Shown here one piece after another: positions 47,309 to 54,146 of a stretch of DNA of 64,000 nt. The position numbers and the translations under genes are program-made. Where the stretch lies: assembly GCF_001401755.1 (NCBI RefSeq), contig NZ_AVQK01000010.1:62001-126000 (forward strand). The letters run 5' to 3'. The notes under the pieces are model-generated. The model ran no database searches and was not told the origin of the DNA. It saw nothing but the letters and a program-made list of their open reading frames with translations. Source of the stretch: Aquimarina longa SW024. GTDB lineage: Bacteria > Bacteroidota > Bacteroidia > Flavobacteriales > Flavobacteriaceae. Each line of letters starts with the position of its first letter. Position 1 is the stretch's first letter.

Positions 47309-48616
47309 ATGAAATTTATATCTTATAATAATACGTCGTTTAAAAAAACAAAATACTACTTAAAACTACCCGATCAGGAACGAGAAGTGTTTGATATTCT
47401 ATCTAGTGTTTTTCATTTTAAAGTAAATGCCTATGTATTAGAGTATTTAATCAATTGGGATGCCATCCCTAATGATCCAATCTACAAACTCATTTTTCCG
47501 AGAAAAGAAATGCTGCAACCTGTAGATTATAAAGCATTACGTCTTTTATATCAAAGTGGCCTAGATGATAAAACACTGATGCCATTTATACAAAAAGTGA
47601 AGAAAAAAATGTATCCTGAAGTTAAACATTGTGAGACTAGTATTCCTAAGATAAATGGAGTACGTGTAAAAGGAATGTATAGTAATTTCGAAACCATTGT
47701 TAGCCTATTCCCTGATCCTATGGCTAAAACTTGTCATTCCTATTGCTCTTACTGTTTTAGATGGATTATGTTTAACAATAAAGAAGCACAGCAAAATTCT
47801 TCCTATAAAGATCCTAATGAACCTGTAGCATTTCTAAAGGCACATCCCGAAATTTCGGATGTATTATTTACAGGGGCAGACCCATTAGTATTAAAAGCCA
47901 AAACATTGCAAAAGTATATAGATCCTGTACTAGATATAGATTCTGTAAAAGTAATACGCATCAGCTCTAAATCATTAGGATGGTGGCCTTATCGATTTAC
48001 TACTGATCAAGATGCAGATGAATTATTAGAGCTGTTTAGATACATTCAGTCTAAAGGAAAACATCTAAATCTCTGTGCACATTTTACACACGTTAGAGAG
48101 TTAGAAAATTCCGTAGTAAAAGAAGCTATAAAACGAATCCGAGAAACGGGTACTGTAATACGATGCCAAGGACCGATTGTAGAAGGGATTAATGACACCC
48201 CAGAAGATTGGAGTGCATTATGGAACGCTCAGATTGCACATGGGATGGTTCCGTATTATATGTTTATAGAAGCAGATCATAACTCCGAATCTTGTTTTAG
48301 GATACCATTAGCAAAAGCATTACAGATTTTTCAAACCGCTCAGAAGCAAACCACAGGTCTGGCAAGAACTGTAAGAGGCCCTGTTTTTATGAATGACCTT
48401 CATAGAACACTATTAGATGGTATTATTACCATTGATGGACAACAGTATTTTGTTCTAAAATCCTTACAAGCACCTCCTAATATGGCTGGTGAAGGTACTA
48501 TAAAACTAATTCCATATAGCGAAACAACTAAAGATGCAGGAGACTTAATAGCCTTATTTAGTAAAGAATCTAAAGAGGAAACACTTCCCGTTCTAAACCT
48601 AAATGAAACAGCGTAA
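47309..48616 (+). CDS. KamA-like radical SAM protein
   Basis: A 435-residue radical SAM enzyme. The cluster motif CHSYCSYC gives Cys142, Cys146 and Cys149 in the CX3CX2C arrangement. Surrounding landmarks match lysine 2,3-aminomutase-type proteins: an N-terminal helical part with PDPMAKTC, then VLFTGADPLVLKAKTL and IRCQGPIVEGINDTPEDW, and finally HGMVPYYMFIEADH. I could not find the glycine-rich segment with the PLP-binding lysine (PGGGGK-like) that true aminomutases carry; the corresponding region reads LARTVRGPVFMNDLHR. It is therefore probably a repurposed family member acting on the peptide product of the cluster. It is co-directional with ycaO (18-bp gap) and ends at a terminator. Confidence 0.85.
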   Translation: MKFISYNNTSFKKTKYYLKLPDQEREVFDILSSVFHFKVNAYVLEYLINWDAIPNDPIYKLIFPRKEMLQPVDYKALRLLYQSGLDDKTLMPFIQKVKKKMYPEVKHCETSIPKINGVRVKGMYSNFETIVSLFPDPMAKTCHSYCSYCFRWIMFNNKEAQQNSSYKDPNEPVAFLKAHPEISDVLFTGADPLVLKAKTLQKYIDPVLDIDSVKVIRISSKSLGWWPYRFTTDQDADELLELFRYIQSKGKHLNLCAHFTHVRELENSVVKEAIKRIRETGTVIRCQGPIVEGINDTPEDWSALWNAQIAHGMVPYYMFIEADHNSESCFRIPLAKALQIFQTAQKQTTGLARTVRGPVFMNDLHRTLLDGIITIDGQQYFVLKSLQAPPNMAGEGTIKLIPYSETTKDAGDLIALFSKESKEETLPVLNLNETA

Positions 48617-48643
48617 TATTCGTAATACAAAAATTACGTTTTT

Positions 48644-48679
48644 AAAAGCGATGATCTATGATTATCGCTTTTTTTTTTA
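48644..48679 (+). terminator. Terminator after the YcaO/radical SAM operon
   Basis: An imperfect stem AAAAGCGATGAT / ATTATCGCTTTT around CTATG, followed by a long T-tract, 28 bp past the stop codon. Confidence 0.85.
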
Positions 48680-48691
48680 CGGTTTTAAAGG

Positions 48692-48737
48692 TGAAATAAG
48701 ATGAAATAGTATTCGTAAGTAACTGGTTATATATTTA
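48692..48737 (+). promoter_or_regulatory. TGAAATA direct-repeat promoter, copy 1
   Basis: TGAAATAAGA (48692-48701) and TGAAATAGTA (48702-48711) repeat at 10-bp spacing. TATATTTA (48730-48737) starts exactly 28 bp after the second repeat start and fits the Bacteroidota -7 element TAnnTTTG in all but the last base. The lectin ATG follows 116 bp after the first repeat. Confidence 0.65.
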
Positions 48738-48807
48738 TTATCATAATATTTGATCGAAATAAAAGCGCTTTTGGAAATCAAAAAATTATTAACTTAAATA
48801 TATAAAA

Positions 48808-49632
48808 ATGGCAATTTTCAATGTACAAAATCAATGGGGTGGTAATAGTGCACCTTGGCATGCTGGAGGAACTTGGGTTCTAGGATCCAGAGACAATCAG
48901 AATGTAGTAGAAATCGACATCAAATCAGGTGATGGAGGTAGAACTTTTACAGGAACAATGACGTATGCCGGAGAGGGGCCAATAGGCTTTAAAGCAAAAC
49001 AAATCAGTGGTAATAATTATACTGTAGAGAACCAATGGGGTGGTGATTCTGCGCCTTGGCATCCAGCAGGGAATTGGATCATCGGTGGACGAGAAGGACA
49101 GAATGTAATAGCACTAAAAGTTAATAGTGTTGATGATAGTGCCAATTTAGAAGGAACCATGATATATGCAGGAGAAGGTCCAATAGGGTTTAGAGGATTA
49201 GAAACAGATGGGAGTAGTTATTCTGTAGAAAACCAATGGGGCGGTCATACAGCACCTTGGCATGATGGAGGTACTTTTGTACTCGGAGCGAGAAAAGATC
49301 AAAACCCTGTAGCGTATGATATCAACTCTACTGATGGAGGAAAAACATTTACAGGAACAATGACCTATCAAGGAGAAGGACCTATTGGATTTAGAGCTAC
49401 TAAAATAGGAGCAAATAACTACGCTGCCGAAAATCAATGGGGAGGTGATTCTGCCCCTTGGCATCCAGGTGGAAATCTAATCATTGGTTCTAGAACCAAT
49501 CAAAATGTGGTGAACTTAAAAATCAATTCTACTGATGAAGGAAAAACATTTACAGGAGAAATGACCTATCAAGGAGAAGGACCTATCGGATTTAAAGGAG
49601 TATTGTCGGATAATGTATTAGCTAAAGCATAA
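48808..49632 (+). CDS. OAA/MBHA-family high-mannose lectin, four repeats
   Basis: A 274-residue protein made of four ~67-residue repeats (about 1-67, 68-134, 135-201, 202-268). Each has NQWGG-x-(S/T)APWH near its start and (A/Q)GEGPIGF near its end. This is the Oscillatoria agardhii agglutinin fold, and four repeats is the arrangement of the Myxococcus xanthus hemagglutinin MBHA. Such lectins bind the branched core of high-mannose glycans, two sites per two-repeat barrel. There is no signal peptide, as is usual in the family. It has its own promoter and terminator and shares promoter design with the next two genes, so it is co-regulated with them rather than part of the enzyme operon. Confidence 0.93.
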   Translation: MAIFNVQNQWGGNSAPWHAGGTWVLGSRDNQNVVEIDIKSGDGGRTFTGTMTYAGEGPIGFKAKQISGNNYTVENQWGGDSAPWHPAGNWIIGGREGQNVIALKVNSVDDSANLEGTMIYAGEGPIGFRGLETDGSSYSVENQWGGHTAPWHDGGTFVLGARKDQNPVAYDINSTDGGKTFTGTMTYQGEGPIGFRATKIGANNYAAENQWGGDSAPWHPGGNLIIGSRTNQNVVNLKINSTDEGKTFTGEMTYQGEGPIGFKGVLSDNVLAKA

Positions 49633-49675
49633 TTAAAATAAGGAATTAAGATTATTTACTATATTTTGCAAAACT

Positions 49676-49708
49676 AAGCTGCCAATACTATTTTGGCAGC
49701 TTTTTTTA
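49676..49708 (+). terminator. Terminator after the lectin gene
   Basis: A 10-bp stem AAGCTGCCAA (49676-49685) / TTGGCAGCTT (49693-49702) followed by a run of T. Confidence 0.9.
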
Positions 49709-49744
49709 CGATAAAGAGGTATATCAGGTTTGTTATTTTTTTGA

Positions 49745-49790
49745 TGAAATATGATGAAATATTTTTTTAGTAGTTTACTATTTAACTTTA
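49745..49790 (+). promoter_or_regulatory. TGAAATA direct-repeat promoter, copy 2
   Basis: TGAAATATGA (49745-49754) and TGAAATATTT (49755-49764), then TAACTTTA (49783-49790) 28 bp after the second repeat start. The DUF1842 gene starts 140 bp after the first repeat. Confidence 0.7.
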
Positions 49791-49884
49791 AAATATAATA
49801 GAATCATGAAATTCTGTTTGTTTATAATGGTGGAATCTGAAAAACCTTAAACAGAGTAAGAATTGAATAAAAATAAAAAGTAAA

Positions 49885-50298
49885 ATGAGTACTCAAGTAG
49901 AAGAAAAGCAAGCTTTGGTAGGAGCATATCTTGCTTCAGGAACAATAGGGAACGTAGGTCTTCCAGGAGCTCCTATAGCACATTTTAAATTAGTTGTTGC
50001 TCCAGGAAGTAATAGTGTGTCAGGAACAGTTGAGATAACGCAAGCAATATTAGGTCCTAATAGTAATATTATCGTAAAAAATGTTCACGGAAAAATCTAT
50101 GCAACAGGATATGGTTCAGTTACAAAAGTAGTAAGTTTAGAAGGAGAGTATAATCATTATTTAACCCCTCCAGCTATTGGAGTAATTCAAGAAAAATTTA
50201 CAGCACACCTAGTACTAGATGATGAGTGGAAAGGTAGAGGAGGATTTACATATGGTAATACATCTATAGAAGATGTACCTGTAAAACCAGAGAACTAA
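49885..50298 (+). CDS. DUF1842 family protein
   Basis: A 137-residue beta-rich protein without signal peptide or membrane segment. The pattern GAYLASGTIGNVGLPGAPIAHFKLVV, then VSGTVEITQAI, VKNVHGKIYATGYG and GRGGFTYGNTSIEDVPV, matches what I know of DUF1842, a family of small beta proteins of unknown function. It forms a single-gene unit: direct-repeat promoter upstream, terminator 100 bp downstream. Shared control with the lectin and the 147-residue protein suggests the three act together, perhaps as abundant secreted or surface-associated proteins; that role is inferred from regulation alone. Confidence 0.7.
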   Translation: MSTQVEEKQALVGAYLASGTIGNVGLPGAPIAHFKLVVAPGSNSVSGTVEITQAILGPNSNIIVKNVHGKIYATGYGSVTKVVSLEGEYNHYLTPPAIGVIQEKFTAHLVLDDEWKGRGGFTYGNTSIEDVPVKPEN

Positions 50299-50400
50299 AC
50301 GAATACAATAATAAATAATATAAAATGGTATAGATTACAATTTATATGTAGGTTGAACTCTAAACCAAAAAATAAGTATTCAACTAAAAAAGAAATACGG

Positions 50401-50432
50401 AAACCTTTCATTAATCTGAAAGGTTTTTTTTA
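50401..50432 (+). terminator. Terminator after the DUF1842 gene
   Basis: A 10-bp stem AAACCTTTCA (50401-50410) / TGAAAGGTTT (50417-50426), 6-nt loop, then a T-tract. Confidence 0.9.
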
Positions 50433-50748
50433 TGATATAGAATACAATACAAGATCAGGGTTTTAAAATTGATGTAAGTAGTACTTAAAATGTTTCAATT
50501 CTTAAATGAAATAAGGATCTCAAATTACATTTTTAGTATTTCGTATCTTCAAAATAAAATGATAGCCTATAATTCATCTTAGTTATATTGTGAATTTCAT
50601 TATAATAAATTCATAGTGTAGATGATATAATTAGGATAAGGTTTTTTATATGTTTTATTTTTTTATGTTTTAAAAAAAACAACAAATCATTGTTAAGTTA
50701 TTGTTTGTTAGTGTTTTATTTTATTTTTTATGTGTGATAGGTACATTG

Positions 50749-50794
50749 TGAAATATGATGAAATATTTTGACGCTCAGTTTCTACTTAATTTTA
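50749..50794 (+). promoter_or_regulatory. TGAAATA direct-repeat promoter, copy 3
   Basis: TGAAATATGA (50749-50758) and TGAAATATTT (50759-50768), then TAATTTTA (50787-50794) again 28 bp after the second repeat start. CACTGTC follows immediately, as in copy 4. The 147-residue gene starts 118 bp after the first repeat. Confidence 0.7.
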
Positions 50795-50866
50795 CACTGT
50801 CGTTAAAAGATAACTGATTGATTTTTAAAAAAAGTTGATTTAAGTCCATAGATAGAATATAAGCAT

Positions 50867-51310
50867 ATGAAACATTCCTTAATCGATAAAAAAGCACAAA
50901 CGGCCAGATTTGGTTATTGGCCATTCCAAGATCGGATAAAGACGACGCTTACATTAGTACGTCTAGGAAATGGAAACTTTGATATTCATTATTCAAGTCA
51001 ATTTATTGGAATTAAAATCGGAAAGATTGATAACGTAGAGATTCCAGAAAAAGGTAGTATTACCAAAAGAATTAACGGTAATCCAGAAATAGAAGTAGAG
51101 ATATCTAATTGTAGTCCATTACGTAATTATGTTGCTATACATATAAAAATAAATGTAGAAGTTCCAGGACTAGGTAATCAAACTATTTATAATCAAACTT
51201 TAATGGATCATCGAATGCCATCAAAAAACCAAGAGTTCTCTCTTACACATATTTTGAAAAATTATTTAAAGGAAAAAAATTTAAAAAGGCAAACTACCAA
51301 TGCTTTTTGA
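50867..51310 (+). CDS. Unknown beta-rich protein, 147 aa
   Basis: A basic, beta-rich 147-residue protein I do not recognise. Landmarks: RFGYWPFQDRIKTTLTLVRL at the start, strands around FDIHYSSQFIGIKIGKIDN and IEVEISNCSPLRNYVAIHI, a VPGLGNQTIYNQTL loop and a Lys-rich C-terminal helix (HILKNYLKEKNLKRQ). No signal peptide. It has its own direct-repeat promoter and strong terminator, like the lectin and the DUF1842 gene, which marks it as the third member of that group. The beta-sandwich look and basic tail would fit a carbohydrate- or surface-binding protein, but that is a guess. Confidence 0.7.
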   Translation: MKHSLIDKKAQTARFGYWPFQDRIKTTLTLVRLGNGNFDIHYSSQFIGIKIGKIDNVEIPEKGSITKRINGNPEIEVEISNCSPLRNYVAIHIKINVEVPGLGNQTIYNQTLMDHRMPSKNQEFSLTHILKNYLKEKNLKRQTTNAF

Positions 51311-51387
51311 TATGAAATAAATAATAAATGGTAAGTTTATAAAAATAGGGGGCTATTTATAAAATTTAATTTTCTTACCATGATAAG

Positions 51388-51417
51388 GGTTGGCTAATCA
51401 TTAGCCAACCTTTTTTT
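51388..51417 (+). terminator. Terminator after the 147-aa gene
   Basis: A 10-bp perfect stem GGTTGGCTAA / TTAGCCAACC with a TCA loop, then seven T. Confidence 0.93.
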
Positions 51418-52002
51418 ATGTTTATACTAGGTTGATCATATCAATTGTCTTTTTTGAATAAAAATTGGTACTATTCTAAGAAAAAGATCCAATATTTTTT
51501 GGCAAAGATTTAATTCTTATTTCAATTCACACACACACACACACAATTTATGGGAGTAACCTCTAATTGTAGCCTTCTATAATTAAACGTTTAAGTATTA
51601 TGATGCAAATTTTAACTACACTGATCTTACGATGTGTATTAGAGATCTTCTGACGGGTCTTTTAGACGAAGTGTTTAGCTGAGACTGTTCAATTTTTAAG
51701 ACAGGAAGTTAAAATTTCAACCCTTTACCTTAAAACTTTAACTCCCGAGGTTAAAGTTTTAGGAAACATGATTAAAAATTGTACTCTTAGAATTAAATGT
51801 AACGTCTTTTTGACTTATCGAAACATCTTTTAGGGTAAATAAGGATTAATCTTAGTTATTGCATTTGTATAAAGATCACACTCTATTTTTAATTCAGACA
51901 GAATCCTAAAAAAAAGTGCATTAAATAGTGAAAACGGAAATCATTCTGTCTTAACCATATAAAGAATCAATATACATGTTAACGTTAGGTGTTTACAGTA
52001 GG
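51418..52002. other. Intergenic region with microsatellite and nested inverted repeats
   Basis: No gene was seen. A (CA)n run of 17 bases lies at 51528-51544. AAAACTTTAAC-TCCCGAG-GTTAAAGTTTT at 51732-51760 is an 11-bp perfect inverted repeat, enclosed by a second pair CAATTTTTAA (51690-51699) / TTAAAAATTG (51772-51781). Confidence 0.55.
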
Positions 52003-53019
52003 TTAGGCATCGTTAATAAACGTATCCATATCGATAATGATTTTACCAAATTGTTCACTATTATCTATCTTTTTAAAAGCTAAGTTAATCTCTTGAGTAG
52101 AGTAGACAGAATCAATGACTGGGTGTATCTTCTGAGAAGAGATTAAATCTATCATTTTTTTAAACTCTTCATTGTTTCCCATACTTGTACCATGGATAGA
52201 TAATTGTTTCCAAAAGATTAGCTTAGGATCTAGATTTTGAATATAACCAGTAGTTCTACCAAATAATGCAATTCTACCTCCTGGATTAGCTAATTTGGTC
52301 AATTCTGCAAACCCTTTTCCTGCAGCACTATCTATAATTACATCAAATCCATTAACCTTATTTAATAATTGATTACTCCAATCATTGTCTTTATAATTAA
52401 CCCCTCCTTTAGCCCCTAATTCTATAGCTCTTGATATTTTATGTTCGCTTCCCGATGTTACGTATACTTCTGCTCCTGATGCAATAGCAAAACTTAATAC
52501 AAATAAAGCAACTCCACCACCGATTCCAGTAATTAAAACCTTGTTATTGTTTTGAAATTCCCCTCTGGTGAACAATGCGCGATATGCGGTTAACCCTGAT
52601 AAAGGAAGTGCTGCCGATTCCTGAAATGAAAGGTGTTTAGGTTTATGATATACATACTGTTGATCTATACTAATATATTCAGAAAAAGTTCCTTGTCTGG
52701 GAAATCCTAAAATCTCATAATTAGATCCATGTACCTTCCTGTTTGTACCCCAATTTATAGATGGGTTTATGATAACTTCATCTCCTTTTTTTAAGTAGTT
52801 TACGCCTACACCTACTTCCATTATTATTCCTGCTCCATCTGATCCCAATATGATACCAGAATCACTCTTTAAGTCTTTTTCTTTGAGGGACCAAAGTTCG
52901 TGATGATTAAGAGCCGAAGCTTTTAGTTTAATTAAAACATCAGAATGAGATAAAGTGGGTTTGTCAACATGCTTTGTTTCGAGCTTATACGTTTTTTGAT
53001 TCAATACAATTGCTTTCAT
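52003..53019 (-). CDS. MDR-superfamily zinc-type alcohol dehydrogenase/quinone oxidoreductase-like protein
   Basis: A 338-residue medium-chain dehydrogenase/reductase. The N-terminal GroES-like part has ALNHHELW and GSDGAGIIMEVG. The NAD(P)-binding Rossmann part has VLITGIGGGVALFVLSFA, VYVTSGSEHKISRAIELGAKG and GFDVIIDSAAG. The Cys and acidic ligands of the structural zinc lobe are missing, as in quinone-oxidoreductase-like relatives. It uses NADPH or NADH on an unknown carbonyl, quinone or alcohol substrate in the cytoplasm. It stands alone and reads away from the LytTR operon, and I see no functional link to the RiPP or lectin genes. Confidence 0.85.
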   Translation of the reverse strand: MKAIVLNQKTYKLETKHVDKPTLSHSDVLIKLKASALNHHELWSLKEKDLKSDSGIILGSDGAGIIMEVGVGVNYLKKGDEVIINPSINWGTNRKVHGSNYEILGFPRQGTFSEYISIDQQYVYHKPKHLSFQESAALPLSGLTAYRALFTRGEFQNNNKVLITGIGGGVALFVLSFAIASGAEVYVTSGSEHKISRAIELGAKGGVNYKDNDWSNQLLNKVNGFDVIIDSAAGKGFAELTKLANPGGRIALFGRTTGYIQNLDPKLIFWKQLSIHGTSMGNNEEFKKMIDLISSQKIHPVIDSVYSTQEINLAFKKIDNSEQFGKIIIDMDTFINDA

Positions 53020-53385
53020 CTGATTTTTTTATCTAAGAATGGACATAATAATGGTTGTGATATAAGTTTACTATAATGTAATAGAAATCATAAATCATAA
53101 GATTAAAAAATAAGTATTTAAAGTTGAGAAACTTTAAGGCTAAATTTAGTTATTTTAAGAAATTTTTTAGTGTGTTTTAGGTTATTTTTAAGGAAATGAA
53201 ATATTGTGAAATATTTTTTTATGGATTACTTCTGTACTTTAGCACTGTCAAAAGTGATATAGATAAATAGGTGTTGGGGTATACCTGTTTTGAAATATTG
53301 TAAATGATATTCTGTTTTCGGCCGATTTCAGTAAGTATGTAAAGATCTAAAATTACAATTTAATAAAAATAGAGAGCGTATACTA
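53020..53385. other. Intergenic region with orphan direct-repeat promoter, 366 bp
   Basis: It holds promoter copy 4 and a weaker single TGAAATATTG at 53291. From 53,245 to 53,385 the plus strand encodes no gene and runs head-on into the LytTR gene. Confidence 0.5.
53197..53241 (+). promoter_or_regulatory. TGAAATA direct-repeat promoter, copy 4 (no gene downstream)
   Basis: TGAAATATTG (53197-53206) and TGAAATATTT (53207-53216), then GTACTTTA (53234-53241) 27 bp after the second repeat start, followed by GCACTGTC as in copy 3. It points rightward at the 3' end of the LytTR regulator gene on the other strand. In the reverse sense it is 178 bp upstream of the dehydrogenase gene. Confidence 0.6.
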
Positions 53386-54135
53386 TTATCTATGTAAGCG
53401 ATCTAGAGTCTCCATCACTTCTATCTTTTTACGGACAGAGACAGGTATATTTTCTCCATTCTTAAGCATAAGATATCCACCATCAGTTTTGATAAATGCA
53501 CTGATACATTGTAAATTTACCAAATGACTCTGATGTACTCTTAGAAACTGATAGCTCTTAAGCATATCAGAAAAATACTTTAATGTTTTTGTAACAAAAA
53601 TTTTTTCCCCATTCTGAAGATAAAATATAGTATTATTACTGTCAGATTCGCATCGAATAATATCATCTAGATTAACAATACTAATTTTATCAAAAGTATG
53701 TAATGATATTTTATCAGGTTTTTGCTCTGGTGCAGATAAGGTATTTTTTAAAATATTAAGACGCTCTTTATTGGGTTGAATTTGCTCTTTTGCTCTACTA
53801 ATAGCTTGAGCGAGTTCTTCATTAGAATAAGGTTTTAAGACATAATCTATAGCAGCAAATTTAAAGGCTCTAATTGCAAATTCATCGCTAGCGGTTACAA
53901 AAATAATTTTTGATTTTAAATCTGGAAATATTTCTAAAATATCAAATCCAGTACCATCACCTAGCATAATATCTAAAAACAAAATATCAGGTTGTGCAGT
54001 ACCTAATGATTTTGCAGCTTCAACAACACTTCGTGCAGTATCAATTATTTCTATTTCGGGATGATTTACCTTTAGATCATTTTTTAAAAGCTGAAGTGCA
54101 TCAGGCATATCTTCTACAATAATAGCTGTAAGCAT
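53386..54135 (-). CDS. LytTR-type response regulator
   Basis: A 249-residue response regulator. The receiver domain (1-~120) has the acidic pair Glu8-Asp9, the phosphoacceptor Asp55 (ILFLDIMLGDG), the switch Thr in IIFVTASDEFA and the conserved Lys in DYVLKP. The LytTR DNA-binding domain (~145-249) shows IVNLDDIIRCESDSNNTIFY, FLRVHQSHLVNLQCI and NGENIPVSVRKK. It is encoded 11 bp downstream of its histidine kinase, which fixes the partnership. LytTR domains bind direct repeats, so it is the prime candidate to bind the TGAAATA repeats at 48.7, 49.7, 50.7 and 53.2 kb. Confidence 0.92.
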   Translation of the reverse strand: MLTAIIVEDMPDALQLLKNDLKVNHPEIEIIDTARSVVEAAKSLGTAQPDILFLDIMLGDGTGFDILEIFPDLKSKIIFVTASDEFAIRAFKFAAIDYVLKPYSNEELAQAISRAKEQIQPNKERLNILKNTLSAPEQKPDKISLHTFDKISIVNLDDIIRCESDSNNTIFYLQNGEKIFVTKTLKYFSDMLKSYQFLRVHQSHLVNLQCISAFIKTDGGYLMLKNGENIPVSVRKKIEVMETLDRLHR

Positions 54136-54146
54136 AATAGGGTGTT

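Larger units (their letters stand above)
50299..50866. other. Intergenic region with terminator and promoter, 568 bp
   Basis: It holds the terminator at 50401-50432 and the direct-repeat promoter at 50749-50794. The A+T-rich stretch between (50,440-50,740) shows no gene. Confidence 0.5.

Noticed and set aside
51528..51544. CA dinucleotide run as a phase-variation switch
   Set aside because: It is 126 bp or more from the nearest terminator and over 450 bp from any start codon, so slippage would not obviously affect a gene.
53291..53310. Fifth TGAAATA site
   Set aside because: Only one repeat half is intact and no TAnnTTTA box lies at the expected spacing.
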